Assembly (NCBI GenBank): GCA_017353855.1
Contig: JAFMSA010000218.1
Span: 1 to 7,004, forward strand
Reading direction: 5' to 3'
Length of the DNA stretch: 7,004 nucleotides
From: Alphaproteobacteria bacterium
Lineage (GTDB): Bacteria > Pseudomonadota > Alphaproteobacteria > ATCC43930 > CGMCC-115725
Part shown: piece after piece, positions 6,172-7,004 of the stretch
Layout: every line of letters begins with the position of its first letter
Numbering within the stretch: position 1 is the stretch's first letter
Notes under the pieces: model-generated
The model's input: only the letters and a program-made list of their open reading frames with translations
The model's database searches: none
What the model was told of the DNA's origin: nothing
Made by a program: the position numbers and the translations under genes

Positions 6172-6605
6172 CCCCAGTGTTGCAGAGCAAACGCTCAGTG
6201 CCGAGCGGGTCGGCCCGTTGGTCGCGGCCGCAAACTACTCCTACTCTACCATTTTCCGGCGTCGCACAGGTAACGGCGACATCCTCATCGGCGATGCCGC
6301 AGCCTTTATCGACCCGCTGTTTTCAATGGCGTCGTCATGGCGGTGACAGGTGCGGCCTTCGCCGCCGAAACCATCGATTTCCTGGCTTGACAACGTAAAA
6401 TCGGGCAGGCGCCTCCTGTGCTGGCTGATCTACCGGATCGACACGCCGGTGCTCCGTGACATCTTTATGGAGCTGCTTCAACCTCTTCAACACGCGTAAC
6501 GGGCTGCTGGCGAGCCTGGCCGGCGATTTCTACAGAAAGCCAGGGCTGCTGTCGCCGCTCCGACGATTACAGCTGGCGTACGGTCTCCTTTACCCTTCTG
6601 TCCAA

Positions 6606-7004
6606 ACAAGGCGGAATTGCGGGGTTGGTGTGGCAACGTCGGCATGCGCTCTGGCGCAGGAGCGGCAACACTTTTCGGCCCGGCGTAAGCGCTCGGCTCG
6701 AACCGAGCGGTGATCCGGGCAGCGAGGCGTGCTCAAATCGTGAGCGTGGCAAGCGGGTGATGGCTCTGGTCTGGACTGTCGGTGCGGAGGAACCCCGGAC
6801 CCCGGTGATAGAGAAAGCAGTGCTTGGTCGGCGAGGGCGGATCGAGCTCACCCCCTTCCCCTCCGCGTTAGCCACCTCAACGCCGGCAGCTCGTCTGCCC
6901 GAGTTGACGTCGGTTGTTGAATATCCACCGAAAAAACAGGTCCTGTGTGAGCAAGTTCACATCTCGCTTTGCACGGGTGGAGGACAATCAACAACGTAGG
7001 AATG
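6606..7004. other. Right edge, no recognisable gene
   Basis: After the last halogenase-like block no frame gives family-like sequence. A plus-strand frame open to about 6999 is rich in Arg, Gly, Pro and Ser and looks random. An ATG at 7002-7004 ends the window; GGAGG at 6979-6983 is 18 bases before it, too far for a confident start call. An 11-base near-palindrome ACAGGTCCTGT (6936-6946) lies in an AT-richer patch and could belong to the promoter of a gene beyond the window, but nothing confirms this. Confidence 0.4.

Larger units (their letters stand above)
5350..6605 (+). pseudogene. Decayed flavin-dependent halogenase/monooxygenase-like gene (tryptophan halogenase family)
   Basis: Blocks of one FAD enzyme of about 430 residues lie in order but in several frames. 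The N-terminal block (5350-5667, 105 codons, stop TGA) has a damaged Rossmann motif VSGCPGRSTVA in place of VGGGPAGSTVA, then VIEKACFPQFHFGKS and LNLPLSERL..GAEVERIGV. The middle block in another frame (about 5658-5993) starts YRVRR, seems to lack about 15-20 codons, has an in-frame TAA at 5712, then VGPDGASPLWFPRFLVDPSG, LKRLGLK, IITMHLFGHGWFWTIP and a TGA at 5994. WFWTIP (5967-5984) matches the WxWxIP motif of flavin halogenases. The C-terminal blocks hold AAANYSYS and ILIGDAAAFIDPLFS (about 6205-6326), GVVMAVTGAAFAAETID (another frame), LIYRIDTPVLRDIFM (another frame), and LLASLAGDFYRKPGL..LAYGLLY (another frame). An extra N-terminal copy lies within. The gene follows the exporter stop by 7 bp, so it was the fourth operon gene. 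Halogenase versus hydroxylase cannot be settled. Confidence 0.85.

Noticed and set aside
5350..6605. Insertion sequence or transposon as the cause of the break in the halogenase-like gene
   Set aside because: No transposase-like frame, terminal inverted repeats or target duplications could be seen; the inserted material is the gene's own 5' end.
6625..7004. 124-codon plus-strand frame after the pseudogene and an ATG at 7002 as the next gene
   Set aside because: The frame looks random in composition, and the final ATG has no properly spaced ribosome binding site and no visible coding sequence in the window.

Overview
The window looks like a piece of a GC-rich bacterial chromosome, most likely from a proteobacterium. 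Gene density is high, codons are rich in GC, and the protein families are common in proteobacteria: an HxlR regulator with a C-terminal tail, a DUF1348 protein, and a DHA2-type exporter. The genus cannot be told from the sequence. No tRNA, rRNA, CRISPR array, transposase or integrase was seen.

Layout from left to right. Positions 1-480 hold no intact gene, but the minus strand at about 161-458 carries a frameshifted remnant of an EmrA/HlyD-like membrane fusion protein. An intact HxlR-family regulator (483-1004, minus) is divergent from an intact DUF1348/NTF2-like protein (1381-1851, plus). Their shared 376-bp intergenic region contains a previously unannotated pair of 20-bp direct repeats just upstream of the regulator, which are good operator candidates. 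A second non-coding stretch (1852-2233) carries a 15-bp imperfect inverted repeat and leads into a tight operon.

The operon (2234-5342, plus) encodes a type III polyketide synthase with an intact Cys-His-Asn triad, an ICMT-family membrane methyltransferase, and a DHA2/EmrB-like MFS exporter. The three genes overlap by 4 bp (GTGA) and 1 bp (TGATG). By analogy with Bacillus BpsA/BpsB and Streptomyces SrsA/SrsB, the synthase probably makes a long-chain alkylpyrone or alkylresorcinol, the methyltransferase O-methylates it, and the MFS protein exports it. The substrate and product are inferred, not read from the sequence.

A fourth operon gene follows directly (about 5350-6605): a flavin-dependent halogenase/monooxygenase-like gene that has decayed into a pseudogene. 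Recognisable N-terminal, middle and C-terminal blocks lie in the right order but in different frames and are interrupted by stops. A roughly 90-bp extra copy of the gene's own N-terminal coding end is embedded between the middle and C-terminal blocks. This suggests that the cluster has lost its oxidative or halogenating tailoring step while core synthesis, methylation and export stay intact. Positions 6606-7004 hold nothing recognisable.
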